DNA of 64,000 nucleotides from Beroe forskalii (Eukaryota; Ctenophora; Nuda; Beroida; Beroidae): NCBI GenBank assembly GCA_011033025.1, contig WFMF01000519.1:1-64000 (forward strand), given 5' to 3'. The notes below the pieces were generated by a model, which did not search any database, was not told where the DNA came from, and worked only from the letters and a program-made list of their open reading frames with translations. Each line of letters opens with the position of its first letter. Positions within the stretch are counted from its first letter, which is position 1. Shown here piece by piece: positions 22,201-34,264 of this stretch. A program made the position numbers and the translations under genes.

Positions 22201-25200
22201 TCTACTCCGAGTCTCCGATGATTGATACTTCAATAAATGTATTTAACATGTCAAGCCACAGCATATTTAGACAGTTCTTTACAAAAGAAGGGGAGGAAGC
22301 GGTCTGCAAGCAGTGTGCGAAGTCTTAATCAGCTGGCACAACTTCGAATAGCAGTTATTTTAGTTTGTGGTATCATCTCAAAGCAAAAAACAGTATTGAT
22401 CGTCCACAGGCCGAGATGGCAGAGTCTAAAATAAAGCGGCCAAAAACTCAGCAAAAGTTAATCGTATCATATGCTGAGAAAAAATGCCAAGAAATGTATG
22501 CTGCCCTTGCAGCTGATGACAAATTATCTTTCAACCAGATAGCAACGACCAGTTTCATTAAGGATGTTATTAGGGAAAAGAAGTTCCCAGCGCACAGCTC
22601 GCCGACCACCATACGCAGCAAAGTGGCTGAATTAATGTTTGCGAATTCATAAATTGAGGAAATTGAAATAAATTGATGTCTAAAACTGAAGTAAATTTAT
22701 CGCCGTTAATTATCGGTATCGCCGATAATTCACAAAAAGTTATCGATTATCGCCGTTAAAAAATTGCTACCGATATTGGAAACCCTATAACTGACACCAG
22801 CACACTCTTCAGAAGGGCAAATGACAGCTTTGTTCTCATTGTACTGATAACATCGCGATATTCCTCATTAGTTTTCTCTGCAACCAGCTCTGCAATCTTC
22901 CGATGAAAAGCCTGTGCCTGAGGTGCCATACCTCCTGACGTGCTGTATACGAGTGGTGTGAAGCTACACTTCTCCACCTGGATGACTCGCTGCTCATACT
23001 CCCTCTTCTTAATGTTCTCGTGTTGGGAGTAGACTGATTTGATGTCCCGATCTTTGTAGGAGTCTCTAGTCTATTTCAAGATTCCAAGAAATTTCACTTC
23101 AATGGTGTTCATGATTCTCTAATCTCTATTCTTGAAGCAAATACGTAGTAGTTTCAAAATAAAAGTTCTGAGTGTGTTATTATTGGACAGTATCCACGAA
23201 TCCAGATTGATACAAGTGGGGCTCAGGAAACATTTCCCACTTTGTGCAAAATGGAAAACATGAACAAATGTCCTTGTCGGACAAGTGAACGGCCCCTTCC
23301 AATAAGTTTGAATAAATTGTTATGGGATTTTCGGACAATTGTCCGTGTCGGACAAATGTCCGACTACCTGATATGAGACTTCTGCTCTTCCCAACAGGGG
23401 GGTTTAATTGGGGGGGGCTTAATGTTGGGTACCAGAAAGTCATTTTTCGTGATAGATTATTGTTTTTGTGGCAAAAGGCTTTTTTTTTTCCTTTTTTTCA
23501 CCAATTTTGTGTCTGATTGCTGCCTTCGGAACTTTATCACAGAAGGTTTTGGACTTTCACACCTCTTCCAGATGGTACCATTTTTGCTTCTGATTTTCGC
23601 ACTCCTCCGAAATGGTACAATTTTTGTTTCTGATTTTTGCACTGTATCAAGATGCTTGATTTTGGATCTTTCCTAAAATTGTGACGTGGAAGAACCATGG
23701 ATGTACGGCCATCCATTTATGGTGTCGATAGTTGGCTTTAAACCCTCCAAGTGGATATGAAAATTACCAATAGGGTTTAAAGTTTTGGGAATTTAAGAGG
23801 GGGGATAGCCTAAATTATGGGCAATTCAACAAGCTTGAAGCTCATATCTTCAGAAATTTGGGCAACATTATACTATGGCCGCCTTTTGGTCCAAAATAGG
23901 CCAGCTCCACTGTGGTGCGTTATCTTTGCAAGATAATTAATTGCCCATTTTTCATTTTGGCAAAAGAATAAAAATGATCAGCTTGTTGATACATCTACTG
24001 TACCACTTTCTATTCGATTTGTGGACCATTTTCATTCCCTGGCCCTGGACAATGCCTTACCTATGCTCTCAAATCCACATAGCCAAGTACTACTTATATC
24101 TCAAGCTCGACATTTCATAAATGTCAGAGGTTATCCTCCTGAAAAACGCACCTCTGATGGTCATAGATTATCTAACAAATGTCAGTTACTGACTACTGAG
24201 ACTAAAATTAAGGTTAGGGTTTAATTGGCATAGTTCAATTGGAAGTTGGGCGCGCCTCGCGCCGCCACGTTTGTCGAAGAAATTCACATTCCACTTATTT
24301 ATATTTTTGTTTGATTTTTCGGGAAAATTCCGGTTACCTGTTAGTGTCAGTCAACCTTTTCTCAACTATCCACTAATTTGGCTATAAAAATGCCTGGTAC
24401 TGACTTCCCTATTCACATTTACTATACTTATCCTCACTATGTGACCCCTACCACGTTACTATTACAGGAGTTGCTACTGGTTGAGTTATCCAAGCTCCTG
24501 GCTCTGTCAAACGAGTCACAGAACGCACGTAAAGCTGCCGCTATACAGCTCAAGAATTATCTGACCAGCAAGGACGAAAACGTGAAGGCTCATTACCAAC
24601 AGAGATGGCTAGCCTTTGACGCCAACAATAAGAACATCATCAGAAACAATGTAAGTGGTGGGCAAGGGTTCGAACTGATATTATAATTATCTAGTTTGAC
24701 AATACCTGGTATTTCGATGCTCAGTGTCATGTGTCCTACTAATTAACCATTTATTAGTCACGTTGGCCCCTTTCTCGTATGTCGTATCTTCTGAATCAAG
24801 CAGCGCTATTTATATTTATTGGTTCCTCAGGATTGATAGACTAAACTGCCTTGAAAATTTAGGATTTAATCCACGTGGTTGGTGCAGTGCAAGACATTAT
24901 TTAGTTGCGCAAGAAAGAATGCTCAATGTTGCGTAATTAACATTATTTGAGAAGGTGACGTATATTCCCCTAACCCCCCAGATTGTACAGACACTAGGAA
25001 CTGAGTGCTCCCATCCCTAACCCTTACCCCTCCCCACAGATTGTACAGACACTAGGAACTGAGTCCTCCCATCCCTAATCCTAACCCCTCCCCTCAGATT
25101 GTAAAGACACTAGGAACTGAGTCCTCCCATCCCTAACCCTAACCCCTTCCCTCAGATTGTACAGACACTAGGAACTGAGTCCTCCCATCCCTAACCCTCC

Positions 25201-28200
25201 CCTCAGATTGTACAGACACTATGAGCTGAGTTCTCCCATACTTAACCCTAACCCCTCCCCACAGATTGTACAGACACTAGGAACTGAGTCCTCCCATCCC
25301 TAACCCTCCCCTTAGATTGTACAGACACTAGGAACTGAGTCCTCCCATCCCTAACCCTAACCCCTTCCCTCAGATTGTACAGACACTAGGAACTGAGTCC
25401 TCCCATCCCTAACCCTCCCCTCAGATTGTACAGACACTAGGAACTGAGTTCTCCCATACTTAACCCTAACCCCTCCCCACAGATTGTACAGACACTAGGA
25501 ACTGAGTCCTCCCATCCCTAACCCTCCCCTTAGATTGTAAGGAACACTAGGAACTGAGTCCTCCCATCCCTAACCCTAACCCCTTCCCTCAGATTGTACA
25601 GACACTAGGAACTGAGTCCTCCCATCCCTAACCCTCCCCTCAGATTGTACAGACACTAGGAACTGAGTTCTCCCATACTTAACCCTAACCCCTCCCCACA
25701 GATTGTACAGACACTAGGAACTGAGTCGTCCCATCCCTAACCCTCCCCTTAGATTGTACAGACACTAGGAACTGAGTCCTCCCATCCCTTACCCTAACCC
25801 CTTCCCTCAGATTGTACAGACACTAGGAACTGAGTCCTCCCATCCCTAACCCTCCCCTCAGATTGTACAGACACTAGGAACTGAGTTCTCCCATACTTAA
25901 CCCTAACCCCTCCCCACAGATTGTACAGACACTAGGAACTGAGTCCTCCCATCCCTAATTCCTCCCTTCAGATTGTACAGACACTAGGAACTGAGTCCTC
26001 CCATCCCTAACCCTAACTCCTCCCCTCAGATTGTACAGACACTAGGAACTAAGTCCTCCCATCCCTAACCCCTAACCCCTCCCCTCAGATTGTACAGACA
26101 CTAGGAACTGAGTCCTCCCATCCCTCCAACGCAGCACAGTGTATAGCTGCCATTGCACAGATAGAACTACCTCTCAACCAATGGCCGGAGCTCATTTTCC
26201 GGCTGGTGGAGAACTGCACCCTTGCCGTGCCTGACCCGCTCAAGGAAGCTTCCATCGAGGCGATAGGATACATCGTCGAGGATATTGTGAGTTGTATAAT
26301 GTACTTGTACATCTTACATGTGTATATGTACTCCGTGTATATCTATTAGCTGTACCTAGCACATGTATTGCTTTATACCTTATCATTTGATACGGTCTAT
26401 CAAAGGTCAGAATTTACGTTTGAGCTCTTGAAATAACTTTCAGCACTAAATTTACTCAGACTGCTAGTCACCACATCTGTTGGAATTAGTTCAATGCCTG
26501 GCGTGCTAGTCTCATACTAGGTCAGACGGTCAGACAATCTCAGCAACATGTTGAGATTATTTCTCTAATTTCGTGAATAGTGTACATGGTCCCCTCATAT
26601 TATAATGATTCATTATACGTAACAGCTGGTACAATGGCAGTATTGCTGGAAGGAAGTGTTACGTATCATTACGCTCCGCTTACACATGCTATACTGCAGT
26701 GGTGAGATTTGTAGATTTAACTGCCACAATATTTGCAACACAGCGATTTGCGAATGTTTCTTCATCATAGTGCCCTTCATTTTATACTTATCGAACGTAA
26801 AAGGTATACGTACTAAAACCCCATTCGCCATATTGTAAGTGGATTGAATGGTTTCACTTTTCTGAGTATAACAATACTTTGCTATCTTAAATACCCGTGT
26901 TTTATCAGGTTTTTTCGAGGAATGGACACGCTTTACGTCATTATGATAGTGTCAAATTTGTAAAATAAGTAGCATATTTCTGGTGCACATGAGAATTGTC
27001 CCAAAACGTGACAAAGACTTCTGAATATTCAAAATCTTGAACTTTAGCGCGGACGCGGACTGTATTTTGATGTACCAACCCAAAATCGTCATGTTTTTAT
27101 CTGCGCGGCTTTTGTGCGCGCAGTGCGGTCTTTCCTTTTTTGAATCCGAAAAACGTTTGACGAACGTCGTTAGGTCTTTCCGATGATATCATTGGATGTA
27201 TACATACATGGTATAGCGTCTAGAAAATTCCTCAATTGATAGCTTGAGTAGTACAACACACTGCATTTTCTGAGACCCACAAATATATCTCGTTCCAAGT
27301 TATTTTGTATTTGTTTTCAGTTTTAGAGAATTGGGCCCTCTATCATTAATAATTGTTTTTTTAAATAATAATTTATGACGATACTGCTATCTTTCAGGAT
27401 CCAGCAGTTTTGGTTCACCAGTCCAACCCCATCCTTACAGCCATCATCAACACAATGAGGAAGGAGGAACCGAAGTAGGTGCTTTTGTGATCTCTCTGGG
27501 CTAAAAAACTAGTGGACTTTAGTCTGCTGCGGACTCCACTAAAGTACACCATTTAGTGGAGTCCGCTGCGGACCCGGTGGACCCGCTGCGGGTCCGCCGC
27601 AAACTGAAGTCCACCAGTTTTTTAGCCTCTGTAGCTTAAGATTTGATTACTTTGAATGCAGTCATCATGATCAATGATCACCTACATTGAGAAATCATTG
27701 ATCGGTAATCCAACTTGCTTTCAGTGAACGAGTGAGATGCGCTGGTACGCAAGCCCTGTTCAATGCGCTGGAATTCTGTAAAGATCAGTTTGATAGAACT
27801 GTGAGTTGTCTTTCTATTGACATAAACTTTCTAGCCAAGCTAATATTAACGTGTTATTCCGGATTAATTGATGTTACAGTAAGGGACTTTCTGTACGCTT
27901 CTTTGCGATATTTTCAATCATCTGATTTGGGAATAACCTGATAGCCCCGGGGCAACAGAACTATTTGAAACACCCTCAACAGGAGGAGCGTAACTTCATC
28001 ATGCAAGTGATCTGCGAGTGTACGCAAGCTAACGCCACCAAGTTGAAGATAGCAGCGCTGCAGTGCCTATCAAAGATAATGTCCCTCTACTACCGCTACA
28101 TGGAACAGTACATGGGCCAGGCCTTGTTCGCTATCACACTAGATGCCCTCGAGAACAAGGAGGACGAGGTTGCTCTCCAAGGTTAGTTCCTATAATCGCT

Positions 28201-31200
28201 ATTCTAGCTCCTGTTATTCCAGTAGTAGCGATGTAGAACGATGATGCACAAAATATATATTGTTTGTCAGGAAGTACACTGTTTAAGTTGTCTCGTGAGT
28301 CAGTTTTCAACTTGTATTCCTCATCAGTATGTTAACCATGTTTTGCCCCACCCAAGGAATAGAGTTCTGGTCTACGACATGTGAGGAGGAGACAGACATG
28401 GCTATTGAGGCCCAGGAAGCTGCTGAGCACGGAGAACAGCCGGACGTGGTGAGCAAGCACTACATGCTGGGAGCTCTGCAGTACGTCCTGCCACCCCTAC
28501 TCAGGAGACTTACCATTCAGGTGCGTGGGGCAAAAACCGGAGTTTTGTTTTTGTTATGTGTCGAGGGATCGGGAATATCCGAGGGTAGATATAGAGTTGT
28601 TTGGGTGAGTGTTCTAGATTGAGATTTAGAAGTATTTCGCGTGGCTGTTTGTATTCAGATCTTTCGTTTTCTGCAGATTTTAAACTTTGCGAAATTCTCT
28701 AAACCACACGGCGTATGCTCTGCTTTGTTGTGCAATGAAATCTTCATGAAAGTACGTAACTTACATGCGAGCGACTGCCTACTGATCGGTGTGGATCATC
28801 TGTAACACGATGCCCACTTTCTCACTTCCTATTCTGACAGGAAGAATACGATGACGAGGACGACTGGAATCCCAACAAGGCTGCGGGAGTGTGTCTGATG
28901 CTGATAGCGCAGTGCTGCATTGACCATGTCGTGCCCCATGTGATCCCCTTCCAGAAGCACATTGCTCACCAGGACTGGAGGTACCGGGATGCTGCAGTCA
29001 TGTCCTTCGGCTGCATTGTGGACGGACCGGACCCTAAAACCCTCCACCAGCACGCGTGGAATCTCATCCCGCACCTCATCAAACTCCTGGGATCTGATCC
29101 GAGCCTGGCTGTCAGGGATACCTGTGCCTGGACTCTGGGTCGGATCTGTGAGCGGCTACCCCAGACCATTCTCCAGCATCCCAATGTCAATGATCTCGTT
29201 AGTGCGTTGCTGATGAGTCTTGATAACGATCCCAGAGTAGCCACCAATGCCTGCTGGGCATTCTCTTCTCTTGCTGAGGTATGTGTGCGCGGCTTTGTAA
29301 CAAATAGTTTGCACTGTTACAGTGTAACAGGGTAAGTTACACAAATAATCAATTTTTGATAAAAAGTGGGAATAATTGATTAATATACACCTCTCAAACT
29401 ATATGAACATCTTTTAAAAGAAGAGAATTCTCCAACTGAATTTACATTAATACTTTCAGTCTGCGTACGAAGCAGCGGAGGGACTGGCGGGAGATAACGA
29501 GGATGATCCGCAGACCTACATCCTGTCATCCTGCTACGAGACAATCATATCCAAACTCCTGCAGACTACCGTCAGACCGGACGGAAACCAGAACAATCTC
29601 CGCAGGTATTTAGTCTGGGAAGTGGTGGGACACATTTCAGACTGTCGAGTGTCTGAATTATTTACATAATTATGCTCTTGTTTCTAATATTGAAAATTTC
29701 TTCAGATCGATAGTAACTTAATACCGGCAGGCAATTTTTAAACTGAATTCATACAGTGATTGAATGCCACCCGATTTAACCGAATAATGAAATGTCATGT
29801 ATGTTTACCCTCATTGCAGTGCTGCGTATGAAGCTATCATGGAGCTGCTGAAGTCCTCGCCCAAAGACTGCTACACGGTGGTGCAGAAGACCACCGTGAC
29901 GATCATCACCCGTCTAGAGGAGATCCATCACCAGCGTCAAGGGGGAAACGAGCTGGGGGGCAACTTCAACGACCTCCGCTCGCTGCTCTGTGCTACTCTA
30001 CAGGTGGGAACGTGACTCAATATTCAAATGTCATATTCAAATGAATAAATAGAATTATCCAAATATACTTCCAGGTGTGAACCTTGGTTGATGGTTCCAA
30101 TCTGAATTTCAAACCTTGAATCATTTCATTTTCTGTTTTCTTACTCCTAACCCCCACCAGTTTGTCCCCTTACTCCTGTGAGTGTGTATCCTCTAACTCC
30201 TAACCCCCTTGCTGTGTGTGTTCTCTAACTCCTAACCCCCTTGCAGTGTTTGTTCTCCTAACTCCCTTGAAGTGTGTGTCCTATAACTCCTAACCCCTTT
30301 GCAGTGCGTGTCCTCTAACTCCTAACCCCTTTGCAGTGCGTGTCCTCTATCTCCTAACCCCCTTGAAGTGCGTGTCCTCTAACTCCCAACCCCTTGCAGT
30401 GCGTGATCAGGAAGATGCAGCAGGGGGACGCTATCCAGATCTCGGACACGGTCATGTCCGCCTTCCTCATGATGATGAGCTCCGTGGAACAGTCCACGGA
30501 GGTCCAGGAGGACGCTCTTATGGCTGTCGGTGGGTAGCCCCAGGGGGAGAGAGAGGGAAGATATTGTGGTAAAAACGAATAAGTTGTGTGAATAAATTGG
30601 GGTTGATATCACCCTGCGAACTGTGACAGAGCTCTCTCAGGAACGTCGTAATGACTCATTTCCCTATCCCCAGGCACGCTGATGGAAGTGACTGGCAAGC
30701 ACTTCGCCAAGTACATGGACAGTTTCTGGCCCTACCTGGTAGCCTCCCTCCAGAACCACTCAGAGTACTCCGTGTGCGCTGCCGCAGTGGGCATTGTGGG
30801 GGACATGTGCCGCACCTTCGGACCTGACATCGCCAGCTTCAGTGACAAGCTAATGGACCTCCTCGTCAACGCCCTTTCGGTAAGTAGATGGGGAATGCGT
30901 GATCTTCACTTAGTTTCAAGTCACTGATCAATTCATTTTCTGTATAAGAATTAAAGGGTGACTCATACCTGACTCGGTTTAAAGTGACTTATCAATATCA
31001 TTTGTTTTACCCACTATTCCGCCAGCAAGCACGACACCAGTCAGTAAAGCCGTCCATTCTGAGTACCTTTGGGGACATTGCCATGGCAATAGGGCCACTC
31101 TTCGTCAACTACCTTCAAATCGTGATTCACATCCTGAAACAGGCGTCGGAAGCTACTGTGGACAAGGTAGGTGCTGATACTTAGGAAACTTTGAATTAGG

Positions 31201-31850
31201 CAATGCTGCGATTTCATGTTAAAATGATGGTCGAAATTGATGGTATTATTTTAAAATGAGTAAGTCACCTAAAACAATGACTCCCAGAACGACTACGAGA
31301 TGTTGGATTACTTCAACGAGTTACGGGAGGGCATCTTGGAGGCGTACTGTGGGATTGTGCAGGGCCTTATGGGGGAGGAAACCTCGCAGAACCAACTAGA
31401 ACAGCTGAAACCCTACATCCAGACCATCATCCAACTCATCGTCTCCATAGCAGAGGACCAGGACAAGACAGACAGTCTGACGGGATGCGCCTGCGGACTC
31501 CTCGGGTAAATGTTCTTTCTAACTTAGTGTCATCTCATTACACAATGGGAAATTTTCAACATCAGTGTTGAATACTGCCCGGTCCTTTCGCATGATGATT
31601 GTTGTTGCTCAGCATTGATGATCATTATGTGAAAGTATTTTAACTTTGTTCCCTCTGTTATCACCCTCTAAACTAAGGAACTTCCACCCCCAGTGACATA
31701 CTGAAAGGATACGGCAGCGCAGTGAAGCAGTTGGTACAGCACGACAGTATCGCAAACCTCCTGACTCAAGGTAGACGGAGCAGAATATCAAAGACCAAAT
31801 CAGTGGCTCAATGGGCCAGTAAAGAGATGAAGAAGATCAATGCTTTGTGA
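19262..31850 (+). CDS. KPNB1: Importin subunit beta-1, complete, sixteen exons (left arm)
   Basis: Nuclear import receptor that binds importin-alpha/cargo, nucleoporins and RanGTP. Exons: 19262-19310, 21430-21488, 24468-24650, 26089-26286, 27398-27474, 27725-27800, 27959-28181, 28357-28520, 28841-29278, 29460-29605, 29820-30003, 30400-30529, 30674-30879, 31026-31166, 31288-31505, 31694-31850. All junctions are GT-AG with matching phases and sum to 2649 nt, i.e. 882 residues plus stop (human 876). Landmarks: start '[15 protein letters not shown]', the importin-beta N-terminal block '[13 protein letters not shown]', 'LNQWPELI', the acidic loop '[11 protein letters not shown]' (exon 9), '[14 protein letters not shown]', 'CWAFSSLAE', and the C-terminal '[19 protein letters not shown]'. 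HEAT-type helices run throughout. Introns 3 and 11 end in acceptor-derived minisatellites. A possible AATAAA lies at 32816-32821. Confidence 0.97.
20262..21145 (+). repeat. 15-bp minisatellite in importin intron 1
   Basis: About 55-60 units of GGTATGGTATGAAGT with single-base variants ('GGCATG', 'GTTATG', 'GAATTGTG'). Variant units recur in blocks, which shows higher-order duplication. The long open frames across it (up to 150 codons, repeating 'VWYEV' or 'IPYHF') arise because the period is a multiple of three. They are not genes. Confidence 0.93.
21740..23060 (-). pseudogene. Retroelement-derived coding remnant split by a hAT insertion
   Basis: Minus-strand coding traces flank the insertion at 21855-22788. 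The upstream part, near 22,797-23,040, reads '[17 protein letters not shown]' then '[14 protein letters not shown]'. The downstream part, near 21,760-21,846, continues '[11 protein letters not shown]' and '[10 protein letters not shown]'. I know this 'FTPLVFST.GGM...LSFALLRS...RGSR' pattern as the C-terminal end of repeat-borne, retroelement-type proteins common in invertebrate genomes, but I cannot place its family exactly. No start and no catalytic region are seen, so it is a fragment within importin intron 2. Confidence 0.55.
21855..22788 (+). mobile_element. Defective hAT element with BED-finger remnant
   Basis: The termini are 'TAGGGTTTCC' and 'GGAAACCCTA', with 8-bp target duplications 'TAACTGAC' at 21847-21854 and 22789-22796. 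The subterminal regions repeat 'ATTATCGGCGATAA' many times. Inside, at about 22,260-22,650, frames read '[13 protein letters not shown]', 'WYHLKAKN' and '[15 protein letters not shown]'. This resembles the BED-type zinc finger at the N-terminus of ZBED-like hAT transposases. The frame is broken near 22,330 and the catalytic domain is missing. The element sits in importin intron 2. Confidence 0.82.
23560..23680. repeat. Short tandem repeat with 'ATGGTACCAT' units
   Basis: Roughly 38-bp units of the type 'AAAAATGGTACCATTTCGG' (seen on the reverse strand) lie here. The matching array in the right arm at about 63,610-63,770 has more complete units. Both lie in importin intron 2. Confidence 0.6.
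24968..26088 (+). repeat. Splice-acceptor minisatellite at importin intron 3/exon 4 (left)
   Basis: About 20 tandem units precede the true exon 4. Each unit is 50-60 bp and contains 'CCCTAACCC...CCCCTCAG' followed by a copy of the first 36 or so bases of exon 4 ('ATTGTACAGACACTAGGAAC', then 'TGAGTCCTCCCATCCC'). Four units form a higher-order repeat with a period near 218 bp (25,204 / 25,421 / 25,640 / 25,858). In the exon frame each consensus unit runs into TAA right after 'SHP'. Only the last copy, at 26089, continues as 'SHPSNAAQC'. CTAAC matches a branch-point consensus, so each unit has all parts of a 3' splice site. Confidence 0.95.
27499..27627. mobile_element. 129-bp MITE-like hairpin in importin intron 5 (left)
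   Basis: The ends are 'GGCTAAAAAACTAGTGG' and an inverse copy ending 'TTTTTTAGCC'. The interior carries further inverted copies of 'AGTGGAGTCCGC' and 'GACCCG'. The right arm has the same element at 54444-54573 with a rearranged centre, so insertion predates the divergence of the arms. Family unknown; target duplication ambiguous. Confidence 0.65.
30130..30399 (+). repeat. Splice-acceptor minisatellite at importin intron 11/exon 12 (left)
   Basis: About eight units of near 31 bp with the form 'CTCTAACTCCTAACCCC', a T-rich link, then 'TTGCAG' and 'TGCGTG'. The last unit is the real 3' splice site, since exon 12 begins TGCGTGATC at 30400. Upstream units thus copy the branch point, pyrimidine tract, AG and first six exon bases. 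Several decoys have lost the AG (e.g. 'TTGAAG', 'TTGCTG'). Confidence 0.88.
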
Positions 31851-34256
31851 AGTCACGTGTGAGTAGAGCGAGTTTCTAAACCCTTAATTTAAGTTTTGAC
31901 ACCCTTCGGAGCTTCAAGAATAAGATAGACAGTACTGCATTTGAGTTTATGTTTTCAAAACCTGTCCAAATCCTTTTTAGGTTGTCTCAGCCAATAGCTA
32001 CGTATAATTGTGGCATCTGTTTCCAATGATCCTCTGCCATCCCCCCCCCCTATGTTTAGATATTGGCAGTTCTTGCGATTTCAGGTGAAGTACGGATGAA
32101 GTGTGACGTGTGACTATTCGTGTGAGAAGCACAGACCCTCTCAAAAGAGAAGTTAGAGAAAACACACTCCTCCCTCTCCTCATCCCTCGATCCTGCTACT
32201 ACATCCTCACTAAGGGGGCTACAGAAAATATCACGGGTTTTCCTCTCCTCTATCTGCCTTTTTCCTTCGGTATTTTCAGTACATTTTATCAGCAGGTAGA
32301 ACTGTTCAGGATTTATTGGTTGTACGCATGAAAGAGGCGGGCTAATGTCATCGATTCGCTATTCTAAACCATGAAATGAAAATGGCTTCATTGGTAACAC
32401 CTGTACCTTGTGTCAATGTGTCCGGATCTACTGCTAGATTGAGTTATGGATAACAGTTTCTTGACATCCTAGTGAAGTGGTGATGTGCTGGTGACACCAT
32501 CTGGGCATCTGCGGATTGTCTTCCTAAAACGCAGAGACACGCATGTGTGTGCACATGGGTCATGGATCGATTGATTATGGAGTCGATAAAGACGCGCGAT
32601 TTACTGCCATCGATAGCGCGTCTTTATCGATCCATGTGCACACATCTGCTGGCACTTCTTCATCGATCCATCATCCAATCGTTCCATTTTCATGGTTTAC
32701 TTAATTGAAGATGACTTAGTACCGCCTCGTATTTAAAGTGTGCGACCCCAAATTACAAGAGTGAGGTGATGTGTGCGAAGCTCTGTGGTTAGTGCTGATT
32801 TAGGTTTTGTCTGAAAATAAATTGTTATTTAATTTAACCTGTTCTCACATACTTGATTACCATTATAATATTTGTGATGTGCACTGAATCGAACTGCTCT
32901 CAAATAATAATTATTTTTGTAACGCTGATTAAATATTTCTAGTATATTTCATTTTATGAAATTTCCGGAAAAAGTCGTGCCTATAGATTTTGGTTATTCG
33001 AAAATCAGTCTTGAATGTCACCAACGTTTCTGACTTTCCGAAATCTTGTGCCCTGTAGTATTTAATCATTTTTGCATCAAAATTTTTAAAATTTTATGTA
33101 TTTACGCCTGCCTCGAATTTCTCGAATGCATCTTACAAGTATTTAATTTGAGTGAATTATGTTTTCGCAATGGAAGTGAAATCTTTTACATTGCATTAAG
33201 AAACGCCTGGCAGACGCAAAATGACCAATTGATTGTTTTGAATTTGTGCGGTGAATTTGTAAGGAGAGAGGTGAATAGTCCGATATTGTGTGTACTGTGT
33301 ATATAGTCGGCTTTTTACGGTTTTAATATTTATTCTTTGAAATTTTAGCCCCCAACAAATTTGAGAGGAATTGAAATTAATTTATAAACTGTTCTAGGAG
33401 TTTATTTTATATTTTCATACCGTTGAAACTGGCTCAGTATCAGAACGTAATAAATTATGTAGCAACTATTTGATCCAGAATAATGCTTGTTCCGACAGAG
33501 GGCATCAAAAGCGCATGTTGAAAACATTAAATTTGGGACGGGGGTTCAGCCACTTTTTATAAGTTATTTCTCTACAATTGCCGCAGCTGCCAATTTACAT
33601 AGAATTATGAATACTTCAACGCCGCAAGAGATGATTCTGGTTGCATAGTGCATACGAATCCAAGATTTCGAGATCTGATTTAAAAATGCATTAACATGTG
33701 AATAAATTGAGGAGTGGAAAAAACAATGGATTTTGTAACAAAAACCGATTTCGACCAAGTTGGAATCGGGAACAGGAAACTTGGCTTTTCACGCTGCCTT
33801 TTGTTTTAATTTTAAAATTAGATTCGTGGCTGTTCCCCTGACATAAATTGTAGCACTGTGACCTGAGTGAAGTGCCGAGTATTGTAACGTGAGCTATTAC
33901 TGAGCAAGTGAAAGCAAGTGCGTGAGTTATACTAATCTGTGACTTGGACTTATAATTAGTTTAATTAATTGCTTATAAAGATTGTTTTATTTTATTATCC
34001 AGTTCTTAGTTTGCATGGGTTAGGTTCTTCTGAATTTCAAGCATGAAGCACACAATTTCAAGCTGGAATCTGAATTCTCCTTAGATTTTAAAAAGGATGC
34101 AGAAACCAGGAGCTACTCCGTGCGCGTAAAACTTGCTTATGCTAAACGCTGCGAGCAAGTTTACGTGCGCGTTGCCTGGTGATTTGCTAAACACGTATAC
34201 CCGGACCCCTGTTCGTGGTGCGTTTCCTAAGCCCGCATAGATCAAGATGTGTGTAA
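31851..34256. other. Importin 3' flank (left arm), non-coding
   Basis: Contains the importin 3' region with a candidate AATAAA at 32816-32821, a hairpin at about 32,540-32,650, and AT-rich sequence. An 86-codon open frame at 33046-33306 has an identical translation at 49011-48751 in the other arm. It has no domain, and neighbouring non-coding DNA is equally conserved, so I do not call a gene. Confidence 0.5.
32540..32650. repeat. Inverted-repeat hairpin (left arm copy)
   Basis: The ends 'TGTGTGCACATGG' and 'CCATGTGCACACA' enclose inverted copies of 'TCGATAAAGACGCGC'. A counterpart lies near 49,395-49,510 in the right arm. It is a small palindromic element without coding. Confidence 0.55.
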
Positions 34257-34264
34257 CTGTACGC

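Noticed and set aside
24968-26088. CRISPR-like or telomeric array
   Set aside because: The units are exon-boundary copies in a eukaryotic gene; the spacers are not unique, and CCCTAAC is only part of each unit.
28829-29344. Open frames antisense or out of frame to importin exon 9
   Set aside because: Shadows of a strongly conserved coding exon; they recur in the right arm for the same reason.
33046-33306. 86-codon frame with identical translation in both arms
   Set aside because: Surrounding non-coding sequence is equally conserved between the arms, and no domain, start context or exon pattern supports a gene.
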